Source: Eupeodes corollae (Eukaryota > Arthropoda > Insecta > Diptera > Syrphidae). From it: 64,000 bases of DNA. The position numbers and the translations under genes were made by a program. Shown here in pieces: positions 1-12,800 of the stretch. The stretch's first letter is position 1; each line of letters begins with the position of its first letter. The notes under the pieces were generated by a model that was given only the letters and a program-made list of their open reading frames with translations, was not told the DNA's origin and did not search any database. The DNA is taken from positions 64,684,991 through 64,748,990 of the forward strand of contig NC_079149.1 in NCBI RefSeq assembly GCF_945859685.1. Direction: 5' to 3'.

Positions 1-344
1 GTTAAAAGTGGATAATGACTTTAAAATAATAATTGATTTTATACAGGGATTGATTTAAATATTAATAAGTTTTTTTTAATTCAATTAAAAGTTGTTATAC
101 AAATTTGTAAATATATTTTTATTAGAGATCAGAAAAAAATTAAAAGTTTGAAAAGCTTGTTCGATAATTTAAAAATGGATACAAAATTGTTAACATCGTT
201 GCTATCATTTTTGTTACAGTAATTGCAAAAAAAGTAGATCTAACCAATGAGGAATATAATTTAAATGCAATTGCTGTGACTTTGAACTTAGTACTGTTTA
301 AGATATTGTTTTTTTTTTAAAGAAACACATTTTCGAGGTTGAGT
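1..344. other. AT-rich intronic sequence, no feature seen
   Basis: No open frame, splice-flanked exon or repeat is recognisable here. By position it lies inside a Gprk1 intron, because the next Gprk1 coding exon is beyond the left edge. Confidence 0.5.
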
Positions 345-620
345 TCATTATAGTTTTTAACTTCCCAAGTTTCTCTTTCTCTATTTTCAAATTACTTCTG
401 AAGATCCCTCTTAAATACTTATACTCGCTGAAAACTTCAAGTCTTTCGTTATTATACTGCCAATTCTGTCACTCATTTTGTTGAATGTCTCACTCCCATC
501 TTAGTTTGGAACTATAACTTTTCCAAATTTATGTGACAACAACGACTTTCTATCGACAGTATCAAAAGGGGCCTTAAAATACACAAAGAACGCGTTCAGT
601 ATCTTACCTTGTGATAAACA
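345..620 (-). pseudogene. decayed non-LTR retrotransposon RT fragment
   Basis: Read on the minus strand, one frame gives FFVYFKAPFDTVDR, the shape of reverse transcriptase motif A (F-x-D-x-x-x-A-F-D-x-x-D-R) in LINEs, with the usual first aspartate replaced. It continues for about 15 residues to a stop. Another frame further downstream contains EYKYLRGIF, like the E-Y-K-Y-L-G segment C-terminal to the RT core. No ends or target duplication are visible. This is a short dead fragment; the clade cannot be assigned. Confidence 0.5.
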
Positions 621-705
621 TACTACAGCTACATTGCAAAATACAATTATGTGATTTACAGCTTGGAACTCTTTCAGCATATTTTTATAAGTTGTAAGGC
701 GCCGT

Positions 706-2759
706 GAGATGAGAGATGATCTTTAAAAGTTGTATAAATCTGGTCTATATACCTCGGCGCTGGAAAAATGTAAAGGCAGTTTTCATTCCCAAGGCGGGCA
801 AATGCTCGCATGTCAACCCTGAGGACCTAAGACCTATTAGCCTATCATCTTTTATTCTCAAAACTCTGAAACGATTGATCGATATCCATATACGTAACAA
901 CATTGAGAAGAGACTATCAATGTCTCAGCATGCTTTCTGCAAAGGGAAATCGGTAGAAACAGCCTTGCACACTCTGGTAAGAACTATCGAATACTCCCTA
1001 GATAAGAAGGAATACACTATGGTGGCCTTCTTGGATATTGAGGGCGCTTTCAACAACGTTGACACATCTGCTATCACTTCTGCTATGACGACCTTAAACG
1101 TCGAATACTCAATCTGTGAGTTGATTAATCTAATGCTAAAAAGCAGGATCATCAACTCCAGTTTGGAAGATTTTTGCACAAAAAGGTCTGTCAGTAGAGG
1201 CACTCCGCAAGGTGGTGTTCTGTCCCCTCTCCTGTGGAACATAGTGGTTAACCAACTACTAATATCCCTTGAGAGGGATGGCTACAGAGTGGTTGCGTAT
1301 GCCGATGATGTTGCTATCGCTGTCACAGGAGAACATCCTAATACACTGAGAGACCTCCTCCAAAATGCACTCAATATGCTCACTAGATGGGCTGATAACT
1401 GCGGACTTAGTATTAATCCTCAAAAACAGATCTCGTCCTTTTCACACGGAAATACAAGATCCCAGTAATTGTACCTCCTTCAATAAAAGGTATACCACTA
1501 ATTTTTCCAATGAAGCCAAATACCTTGGTCTGATATTGGACAAAAAATTAAGTTGGAAATCCAATATACAGGAAAGAGTTAAAAAAGCTACAGTAGCTCT
1601 TTTCCTTTGCAAGAAAGCTATAGGAAGCAAATGGGGTTTTCAACCTCGCATAACCTACTGGCTATACACATCGGTCATCCGACCAATACTTATGTACGGG
1701 GTTGCAGTATGGTGGACTGCACTGGAGAAAGTCACATACTGCGACATACTCAGCAGAGTTCAGCGCACTGCATGTCTCTGCATAAGCGGGGCATTGAGAA
1801 CCACACCCTCAGCAGCGTTAGACACTCTCCTCCATCTGACACCCCTCGACATCTTCAGTAAACAAGTGGCAGCGAGTACAGAGATAAGACTCGACGCCTC
1901 ATCTCAATGGACCAACAACAATGTGGGACACTCCATCATTTTGAACCTCTTTGGTTCTATACCAAAGTACATAGACTACACTATACCTAAACCCCTATTT
2001 GGAAAAAACTTCCAGGTATCCATTCCATCCAGAGATGAATGGGAGGACAAAAAACTCCTGGATAACAAAAGTATTCATTTTTATAAAGATGGATCTAAGA
2101 CAAATGAGGGAGTTGGTGGTGGTGTGTACTCAGAAAAGCTTAATCTAAGCATCTCATGCCACAGAGACATCACAGGTAATTGTAGAGCCGATGAACTCGT
2201 TAAAAATGGAACCGTCAAACCTATTTCACCTGAAAGGGAGAAGATAGGTATACCGATAGCTACATGTAAACTTATGCTAAAAGAAACAGCTTTTGCGATA
2301 GCAAATTCTAGGTGGCACAGCTTACCAACATGCGCAGCCACAAAACTCATATGGCCTTCACTGGACCTAAAGCGCTCTAAAGACTTGTTATCTCAAAGCA
2401 GACTTCATATTAGCTCCCTAACAGGTGTCCTTACAGGACACTGTCTTATAGGCAGACACGCAATACGACTTGGCGTAGCCTCAAATGACTTCTGTAGGAG
2501 CTGCATGGACGAAGAAGAAGAGGAAACAATCTCTCATCTCTTATGCACCTGCCCTGCTCTTTCAATCAAACGCAAACTTCATCTGGGGGACTACTCTTTT
2601 GATAATCCCAGCGAACTAGCTAAAAAGGATATTAAATATCTTCTTCGGTTCTACTAGTTAGAAGTAATTCTCTAGATTCATGTGGTATCACAATGGGCCT
2701 TTCTCTTGGCCTAAGTGTGTGGATTCTAAATCCGCAGCCACGTTAACCTAACCTAACCT
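706..2759 (+). mobile_element. 5'-truncated LOA/I-like LINE (RT + RNase H), copy 1
   Basis: The copy starts inside the reverse transcriptase and carries PxDLRPISLSS, FLDIEGAFNNVD (motif A), GTPQGGVLSPLLWN (motif B) and VAYADDVAIA (motif C). A frame change near 1430-1470 separates this from the thumb region, an RNase H domain (HFYKDGSK, then GNCRADEL) and a C-terminal CRSCMDEEEEE...HLLCTC zinc-binding region. The middle of RNase H is deleted relative to the second copy at 15489-17741, removing the catalytic glutamate segment. The element ends in three CCTAA repeats and is bracketed by a 10-bp direct repeat, AAGGCGCCGT, at 696-705 and 2760-2769, a target-site duplication. The endonuclease and ORF1 are absent. 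RT plus RNase H places it in the I/LOA group; the exact clade is inferred. Confidence 0.88.
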
Positions 2760-2769
2760 AAGGCGCCGT

Positions 2770-3858
2770 TCGGTCAAAATGGTGTTAAATTGTACGAGCC
2801 GAATTTAAAAATGAGATCCCCCAGTTATTCTGATCAGTTTTATGGCACTTCCTGTGTATCAGAAATATCAATGCCTTTTTAAATTCTCAATGGAAAAAGT
2901 CGTTTTTCAAAATGTCATTACTTAGGGTTTTTACAGTGTATATATGTATGCTTTACCGAACCACACTTATAAAATTCCCCCAAAAACCAAAGCGGGTGCT
3001 TTGCCATCTTTGAATTGTCGTAATTGAAGCGAGAAAACGCAGTTTGGCCCCAATTCGATGAAATTTTTAACATAAATAGCAGCAACTCACAATTCTTTGT
3101 AAGATGTTTTTTGATAAAAGTTTCGATTCACCAGAATTGGTAAAAGAGGAGTAAAAGTTGCTAATAATAAAATCAATAATTAGATAAGTTTTATTTTATT
3201 ACTAATTGCATCCAACTGATTTACCATCAAAGCCCAAGAAACAAAAAAAAAATTCTCATCAATAATAGCATATAGCCAATAACAATTTACAGCACACAAA
3301 TTGGCAACTGAACTTCCCTGTTCACCCGCTTAGAGTTCACACATATATCACTTCTCGATTTATGTGTGAAACTTTCAAGCATTTCGATTAAAATTATCTC
3401 ATTTCTACTTAACATTTCATCTTTAGGTTCCTGGTTTTATTGGATGTATGTACTTTGAAATAGCCCAATTCTGACATCGAAATCAGCAATAAACATTAAA
3501 TTTTTGAATTTGAAATCATGCATTTTAAAAAATCGTTCAATTTTTCATGGTTGTACAAGCAAATATAATAATTCAAATATAATGGTACAATGAAGTAACT
3601 TTTGTGCGCTCTGTTACAATCTACCTGGAAAACTAGTTTACTTTCAACTATTTTAAACTTAAACAAAATCACTAACACAGCTATATTGGTTATGGACCTC
3701 AAATTAGTTAATTCTAGTTTAGAGGAATATTGAAAAACTCGTCTGTTGATTGCATCTTGTTCTTAAAAACTTTAGAGTAAGTATTTCAGTCTACCATCAA
3801 ACTTAAAAGCATACTTTTTTAATTCTACCATTTGAGTATTTTATTTTGAATAACTTAC
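2770..3858. other. intronic sequence of Gprk1, no feature seen
   Basis: This lies just 3' of the last Gprk1 exon present here. It contains only AT-rich DNA and short chance frames; no further Gprk1 exon was found in it. Confidence 0.5.
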
Positions 3859-6800
3859 CTCAGCTGCATAAAACTTCATTTGGGCTTCATTGAATACACC
3901 GTGTTGAGACAAGTGATAGTGCAAATCACCACCATTCATCAAGTCGAGAATGAAGCATAATTTATCTGGAGTATGGAAAGCGTAAGTCATACACACGATA
4001 AAAGGACAATCAGCCTAAAATGATATAAACAAATATAAGGATGATAATTTTCAAATAATATCATTATTGTATTATTTTATTAAACATACCCCGGTACTAA
4101 CGGCTGAGAGCATAGTCCTTTCATTAAGAGCTAAGGTTTCGCCTTGTTTCATTTTTATTCGCTTTTTATCCAAGCATTTCATTGCATACATTTTGCCACT
4201 ATCGGCTTTTCTACAACCATAAACTTCTCCAAAACCACCACGTCCGATTATTCTGTGGACACTAAAGTCGTTCATGGTAAGCTGAAATAAATAAAAGAGA
4301 TTATTGAAACAATTGACTGAATATCAGGGAATATTTTGTTTTAATGAGCGAAAATTCCAACAAATTATTATTTTTGTTTGTAGCATTATCACTGTTCATA
4401 ATATTTTTTTTCTATTAAATCGATATTTATGATACTTACTTGCATATTAAGTTCTAAATTTTTCCATTGACAAAATCGAGTAAATTTATCGCTGAAAATA
4501 TTTTAAATACATACATTAGTAAAATTAAATTTTCTTTTCTGATTTCGTAAAACCTAATGTAGATTAGATACAAGTTCAACTCCGGTAATAAAATAAGGTT
4601 ATAATTTCGCATTAAATGTTAAAAAAAATTTAAAACGAGTTCACGTTTCTTTCAATAGCAAGTTAAAAAAAATAATGTCTATTCATGGAAGGAACTTCAA
4701 ATTAACTAAAAAGTTACAAGAAACGGAAGTGTTTTAATTGAATTTTAAGCGAATGAATTATGCTCTTTTTTTGTTAATAACTACACGTTGATTTTACTTG
4801 AGCTGTTTCGATAAATTTTTTGGAATAATTTGCTAAAGTTATAGGGAGTTATACAGGGTGTCCCATAAGTAATGGTCCAAACTTTATATGATGAATGGTC
4901 AAGTCATGACCTACCAGAATTTGGTAACTTGTCTATGCCGCACCCCAACGGTTTTCGAGTAACGGTTGTTTTAATGAAATTTTTAAAAACACCTACTTTT
5001 AGTTGGTTTTTCAATCACACTGTCTTTTTTTTATATATGTTAATATTTTACAATTCTAAATAAACATTCAATATTTGTGCATACAAATTTAAATTTTCGG
5101 CACCATTTTCTAAAATATTAATAGTTAAATTCATATTTGTATCAAACTAAATTTTGTACATCGAACTTTAAAATAGTTTAATTAAAAAAATCATATTACA
5201 CAATACTGGTCATTATTTTTAAAATTTTTTAAAAACTTGCTTGAGTTTTTAGCTTTTCAGAAAAGTATAAAACATTACAAGCTGGCTTTGGTTCAGTAGT
5301 TTTAAGCATTTCAATTTGATAAGTCACGAATTAAAAAACAAAAATAAAATTTAAAAAATGTGTTTCTGTTAGAATTTTGTGTTACATCACTAGAGACATC
5401 TTGTGTCAAATTTATGAAATTAGGCTCATAATGTGAGTACCCCCAAACAATTTTTTTGTTTAGTTTAGTACTAGCAGCAATGACGATCTTTTTCCTTATC
5501 AAGCAGCGCTTCTTAACGACTACTACTAGGTCTAGTACTTGTACTAACGCTTTTATTATTTTAACCGGTAATAATATGGCTGTTTGTATTATCGCCGTTT
5601 TTAAACCAATGAATGGTAAATTAACAAAGCTTTAATAGTGCTGTACTTTATTTATTTCATAAAGAAGGAGCTTTTGTAAAAGATTCGGATTTCTATTTGG
5701 TTTTTAAAAAAGTAAAACTTACTAGTTGGAGATACATATTTAGTCAAGTTCTTTGTTATAGGACACACCCAAAAATCTATCAATATCAGTTTTGCAATGA
5801 AAACTGTTGTAGTACCCGTGGTCTGGGTTCAATCCCTTACCTATGTTGCCTGTTTTTTTTTTTTTCACGGGTACTGCCTTTTGCGTGGAATTGACAAATC
5901 CTCAAAGAGTAATTCTAGAAATGAAAAGTGCTTTTTCAAACTAGCCGTAAAAAATCAACTTAAAACTGAAGGTTGCCACCATCCTTGATAACATTACTCC
6001 CACACAGAAATGATTTAATGCAATATATGAAACTATTTGTTTCATATTGAAAACAGGGATTTTAATTTTGTAAGAGGCTAGAATTTTGGAATAGCATGAT
6101 CATAAAAGGTAGGAAGGTGTTTAATTTGGATCGGAATTTAAAAAAAAGGTATATCTCTACACATATTTTTTATAGCAATTGTTCAAAATGCTCTACTCCT
6201 GCATTTAAACATACTCGACAACATTTTAAAAACTATCGTTTGAAACGTCTGGCATGTCCTAAGCTTCTTATTTCCTCGACCGCAGTTTCAATTTTCTGCC
6301 AAAGTTCAATAACACTGGGCTGGGCAAAAACTTTCTCTTTTAGTCCGTTGACCTAGGGGGCCATGTTATTGTTCCACCACGACCGATCCATCGCTCCAAA
6401 AAACTTCTGAATGTTATTTCCATAATGGACTGGACATCCATCTTAAAACCACATGTTCTGGAGCAGGGAGAGGGGAATATCATATAATAATAAACAGATT
6501 TTGTTTTCCAAATATTCTAAATAATTTTCACTATTTAGTGTGTCGGGCAGTTCAAAGAGTCCATTTAAAATTCCATACCACAAATTAATTTTAAATTAGT
6601 ATTGAGATCTTCCTTCTCGTATTAAATGTGGATATCTTTCCTGTCAATTGTGAAAATTGTGCATATTATATCCAATGCGGTATAGACAAGTTACCAAATT
6701 CTGGTAGGTCATGACTTGAACATTCATTATATACAGTTTGGACCATTACTTATGGGACACCCTGTTATTAGTTTGACCTAAATTGTTTCTAAACGAAACT

Positions 6801-9800
6801 CATTTGAAATAGAAAAAAATCCTTATGCATAGTTATTAACATAATTATTTTTGTTTAAATAAAACTTACCTTTCCACGAATTTTTTGAAAGGCTTCGATT
6901 TGAGATGACTAAATATTTCTTCGATATAAGGCTACAAATTTTAAAATTTTGTTTAATTTAATCTCTTATGATTATCAAGAACTTACCTCAAATAAATTAA
7001 TTGGAACTTCATTTTTTAATAGATACTTCTGAACATTAGCAACTGCCTCTTTTGAATATTCCTATTGAAAAAGTTAAAAAAAAACACAGAAAATATATTA
7101 TTTATAATAAAAACAAAGTAAAAAGCTATAAAAAACAATAAGTGGATTATGTTTCAATTTCAACTGGAAACCACTCTTCAAAAACTAATCTTTCTGCTCC
7201 TTCTTCCTTCTATACATTTCACATGTATCTTATTTTATGATCTTATCTACTCGTTAAATTATTTGGAGCTAATCAAATAACTGGGATCATTATAGGAAAG
7301 TATCTTAAGTGGAATATATATAAGACTAGGTGCCATACTTTAGCATAAGTTTAAATGTAGGTTATTTTTATAAACGATCTTTTGTTTGAAACTTTCAAAA
7401 CACTTAATTATTTCGCTGATGACAGTACCCTCATTTTTTTTATATTCGTATTTAGATTCTCTTCCTTGTTCTTCGGATGTGGACTTCAAACGGCAGCGTA
7501 TGATTAAGTCATTCAATTCTGATCCTAACAGCATTATAGGGAATTAAAAACAGTAAAGAATTTAATGGTTCGAAAATTCAATGCTGTGTACTGTGGCAAA
7601 AGCCAAACCCTCCCCCAATGCCACTATCCATGGGTGGTACTTGCATTGAGGAGACTGAACAACTTTGAGTTCTAGGAATGTGTAATACAAACCACTTGTT
7701 GTGGAGTGGTCACATATTTGACATTGGCAAAAGTGCTGCTAAGTGTTTAGGTTTTCTCCGACGGTGAGAGTAAGTTTTTACCGCTTATGATCTGGCTATA
7801 ATTTATAAAGCTTGTATTAGTCTGAAGCTCGAGTACAAATCCCATATCTGGGCAGGCGCTTCAATAACCTTTAGTCTCTTGGACACAATTTAAAAAAAAA
7901 AAGATCTAAAAAAAAAGATCTAAAAATGATATGTGACCACTATTTAACTGAAACTTTTGTATCTCTTGAGCACCGCCGTAAGGTGTCATGTCAATCATTA
8001 TTTTATCGCTACTTTCATAAACAATGCTCTAGTGAAATAGCCTGTTGCATTCCTTCCTCCTAAACAATTCAACCGTAATACTCGTTCTTCTAGGAATTGT
8101 CATTAGTTTACTCTTGAACTCAAATTCGTACGTACTGTAATTTTTTTTTTTTTGCAAATTTGAATGTGCCAACATTCAAAACCAATGTGCATCGGTATCT
8201 CCCATCTCCCTTCCTAATTGGCCGCACTGTGTTTAATGATTATGAGGGTGCAAGGACAATATTCAAAATGAAAAAGAAGCTAGAATGTTAGATTGGTTAC
8301 TTAAAAAAGTTTTTAGAGTGGTTATATTTTTTGCAAGTTCGTCATCTTTGCTGTTTTCTAGAATGTCTCTATGACCCGACACCCAACAAAGGTGTTTTAC
8401 CATATCCTCTAGAAACGATCGCCAATTTAGGACTGTATGTGGTCCAATGCTTTTTTGGATCGATATCAAGTTTTCTTTTAGCCATGAGAGGACTACTTTG
8501 ACGGCAAGGTAACAGGCCACAGCAGCGGTTGAATACAAGAAATAAGAGATATAAATTAAGTTTTCAACGGAGTATACGCCTTAATTTTTGGTTTAAGATC
8601 CATCTGAACAAAAGTGAATCGCTACGCCTAAAGAATTCCTAAATTGTCTAAACACTGTTCAAAAATAAAAATGTGATCGAGAATCAAAATACATATTTGA
8701 CTAATATCTAACTAATTCAAGGAGTAAAAACAAAATCAAAAAATCATTTGTTTGATTTCAAAGTTATTTTCTTAACAATTATAAAGTTTACGTATTCAAC
8801 AATAAATCAAGAGAACTATGAACACAAAAGAAGACACCGATAACATCAAACAAAGCTATGCTGTAGCACTTTAACATCAAGTACCTGAAAATTAAGCTGT
8901 GATATAAATGTCTTTCTCGTCTAGTTTATTAATTTATTTTTTTTGCTTGTTTTATTTTATATTGTATTTGTTATTTTGGGAGGATGCAATACGAAGTTTT
9001 TAACAATTATAATGTGATTTAATACAAGTGTAAGATAGTTAAATTATTTATTTTTGTAACAAAATTATGTATTTAAAATATTTAAAACAATTTTTTATTG
9101 TTTAATATTTTAAAATTTAAAATGTATTATTTGTATTTATATATTTGTAACAGATTGAATAAAGAATAAAAAAATCCCCTGAAGAAGTAAGGAATTCTTA
9201 CGAAACGTTGGGTAAAAGAATGAAATAAAGTTTTTTATTTATTCGCATTCCAAAAAACAAAAAGACCAAAAGAGCCTAATAAAACATAATAAATAAGTAT
9301 TAAAAAAGAATTGGTCAAACACATACAACAATTATTATCTTAGCCTAATTTTACTCCTCTTTTTCAAACAAATAATTTTATACATTAAAATTCTTTTTTT
9401 TTCTAAAACTGGAAATATCCATAATATACTATTTTTTTCATACTTTTTTTGACCAACAAAAGTACGGGTTCATAAATATTTTTTCTAATTTTACTGACTT
9501 TGGTATAAAGTTGCATACTGTTTTTTTCACGCAAATTGTTTTATATATTGTGCATGTAATGAATAAAAACTTACGTGCGTGTGAGAGAGCATTTCCTTCA
9601 TTATAAAATTGTCGTAAATTTCACGTGCCAAACTTCTTCGGTCATCGCAGCATTCCGTTTTTTCAAATGCTTTTATCTGTATACAAATTAAAAGATAATT
9701 CATTTTTTTAAAGTTAATTTAACAAAATTAACAAAACCTGTTCATAAAATTTAAGATGTTGTATAGGTTCCTCAAAGTCACCTTCACAAAACTCTTTGAA

Positions 9801-12800
9801 TAAAAGATATCCTATAAAAAGAAATGTATATTACTTTTGAACTTTTTTAACTTTTTTAGTATAGTTCACCAAAAACTTGATTGAAAATTTTATGGAAGTT
9901 TAGTTCATTTTCCTTTTCCATATACTTGTACATTACACTTCGAACACTGAAACAAAGAGATTACAAAATTTAAGTTTGTATAGAATACAAATTATGATTT
10001 GAAAAAAAAAAAAAACTCGTTATATGAATATTATGTATTAAATAAATAAAATAGAAGTTCTCTAAAACAATTGACCAAAAATCGAAGAAAAAAAATGCAA
10101 ATTCATTCAAATAAATCAAGAATAAATTGTTTGTATTTTAAGCTGGGAGTATGGACATGTTTTAGTTTTGATGTCGCGTCCATCATAAATACAAGAATTA
10201 TTCTGTTGTATTATCGCTGACCAAAAAGTACAAGCTAAAAACTAAAATAATCTCTTGCAAAGAAGTTACAGCTGATGAAAAATTTGTTTTATTTCATACA
10301 CCTTAAAAACTATTGAAAAAATACCAAAAAAGAATAAACAAATCGCTTAGTTGAATAAACAAAGTAAAATAACGTAGACGCACAAACACTCCCAAGCACT
10401 TAATCGAATTAAACAAATAGAAATTTTTACTTGAAAGCGAACTATACCCCAACCATGATGTTAGTGAATCTTAGACATACATATGTTTAAAAATGTCTTA
10501 ACTCTTGAGTCTATTTAGTTCATCAATAGTGACGAATACTGTCAACTAAAACAAAACTATGTACTAGGGCAAATCTTATTTTTCGATATTAGGTAGACCA
10601 AAATGCCCTTCCCCCGTTTTTATAATAATTATAGTGTAATTTGTGTCTCTTTGAATTCGACTAGGGATTCTAAAAATTCAAATACAATTTTTATAACTGA
10701 TGACTTTTGGAATTTGGCAGTGTTTATATTTCAGAGTAGCCATCTGGAGCCAATTTTATTTGTACGTTCCACTGATGATGTTGAAAGCCTTATTTCTTTC
10801 TGAATGACATGAAAACTATTGAAGTAATCCTATTGGTTTTCTCTTCTTGAAAAAAAGACTTATTCTTTTCTTGGGCAACGGCCTAGTCACTGATAAAGCT
10901 TCGGTTCCCATCGATCACCGAATTCAAGCACCAGTGAGCGTGGTTAGTAAACCAATGGGGACCGTCTCGAAACCTACCGCGTGCTGTTGTCATGTGTTCT
11001 TTCTGTCTGTTGTTCTTTCTCTTTTGTCCTTTTGTCTTGTATTAATGGCTTGTGTTGTTATCACCTTACATAGTCTGATCGCTCAGATGCTGTGTTCTCT
11101 ACTCTGTGCTGTATTCTTTTCTTTCATAGTGTACTAAAGCTTTCCTCTAACTCAATGTATTTAAATGTCATTATATGAATTTTTCTCTTTAACCTCCTGT
11201 TCTTACTTTCTCAAAACTATCACCTTTGTTTCATTTTGGATTTTAGTATTTTGTGTGATAAAGAACTTAATTTTCGTTCATTCATGGATATTAATAGTTT
11301 TATTGCAAAAGCAAATTCTTTCTTAGGTTTTACTATGCAGGCACTGGTCTAAAGTGTCTTCAAACCCAAAATTAACAAAATCACTTTTTTTAGACACATT
11401 CTTGAGTATTTTGTGTGATAAAGAACTTAATTTTCGTTCATACATGGATATTAATAGTTTTATTGCAAAAGCAAATTCTTGCTTAGGTTTTACTAGGCAG
11501 GCACTGGTCTAAAGTGTCTTCAAACCCAAAATTAACAAAATCACTTTTTTTAGACACATTCTTAAGTATAGTTAAGTTTGCTCTCTTTTTCAAAGCACCC
11601 ACTAATTAACGATACCTCCAATTGTCGTAACCTTTTTCCTTATCACCCTCCCTCTATAACCACCTAATCGACTTAAATATCCTTGCAAAATATCACGCCG
11701 TTGCAGACACTTTTCGTTGAACAAGTCATCATAGGTGACATCAATTCTCTGCCAATTCTTGAATTAATTTTCGTTAATCAGATCTAAGTAACCTCTGATC
11801 TAATCTTCTTCTTCTTATTTTCTTATGCCTTCATTTACGGAAAAATAACCCACTTTAACATAATTACAACAAGTTTACGTTCATTGTACAGCATCTCCTT
11901 GACTGCACCTTAGTATTTCGTTCCCTAGAAAACCCTTTACTCTAATCTTCCTTAGCCATCTTGTATTTTGTATTTGTACTTTATTTATTTCAAAAATCGC
12001 TTACAAGGTAGGATATGAGTCTTTTGAAGTGTTGCAAGCCTTTACATTAATTTCAGAATTTGAATAAAAATTATATACCTAATATTTCTATTTACTTATT
12101 TATATAAAAAAAGGAAATTTAACATCTATTTACATATTTATGTAATGAAAAGGAAATTTAACATCAATTATTTGCTAAATAGTTGAAAAGTAAAAATTTA
12201 AATCTACTTATGCTCCTTATTCTTCTCATGCATGTAACTCAAAGAGCGAAAGTTTACTAAGCTGTCTAGGCTACAACCAGAAATCCGTACCGCAAAAATG
12301 GATATGTCATCATAACGAGGTAGATTATAACTATAGCGGCCAATATTGTTATAAGCAACATTCAATTTGCGGCTAGTCACACAGTCTAGTTTACAAAAGA
12401 TTTCCACCCATACCAGCACAATTTGTCGTATAAGGGCTTTAGCAAGTAGCAGTTCAGTTTTGATCGGGATGAAATTTCGAGTGACTTGAAGAAGGCGGAG
12501 ACTTCCGTAGACTTTACCAATAGCACTATTTTAGTAGTCATTGAGAGTGCGATTGAATACTACTCCTAGATTTATAGCAGTGCAAATGGTTCAATAGTTT
12601 CGTCGTCAAGTTTAAACAGGCAGATAGATCAAAGCTTTTGCGATAGATGGGGAGGGATGTTGATTTGACAGTTTTAAGCCGGAGATAGTTCTTTTTTTAC
12701 CACTGTAAAATACGTAGCAGATCCTCGTTCATTAAAGCTACGGCATAATTTTTAGCCCCAAAAGGTCGACTTATCAGGAGCTGCACATAATCAGCATAAA

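Noticed and set aside
9179..9210. complete hammerhead ribozyme
   Set aside because: Only the CUGANGA-stem-GAAA half is seen, with an extra A; no pairing partners for helices I and III flank it.
10847..11137. hydrophobic 96-residue frame as a membrane protein gene
   Set aside because: No domain, no splice context, and it lies between two pieces of a dead LINE; the hydrophobicity follows from T-rich DNA.
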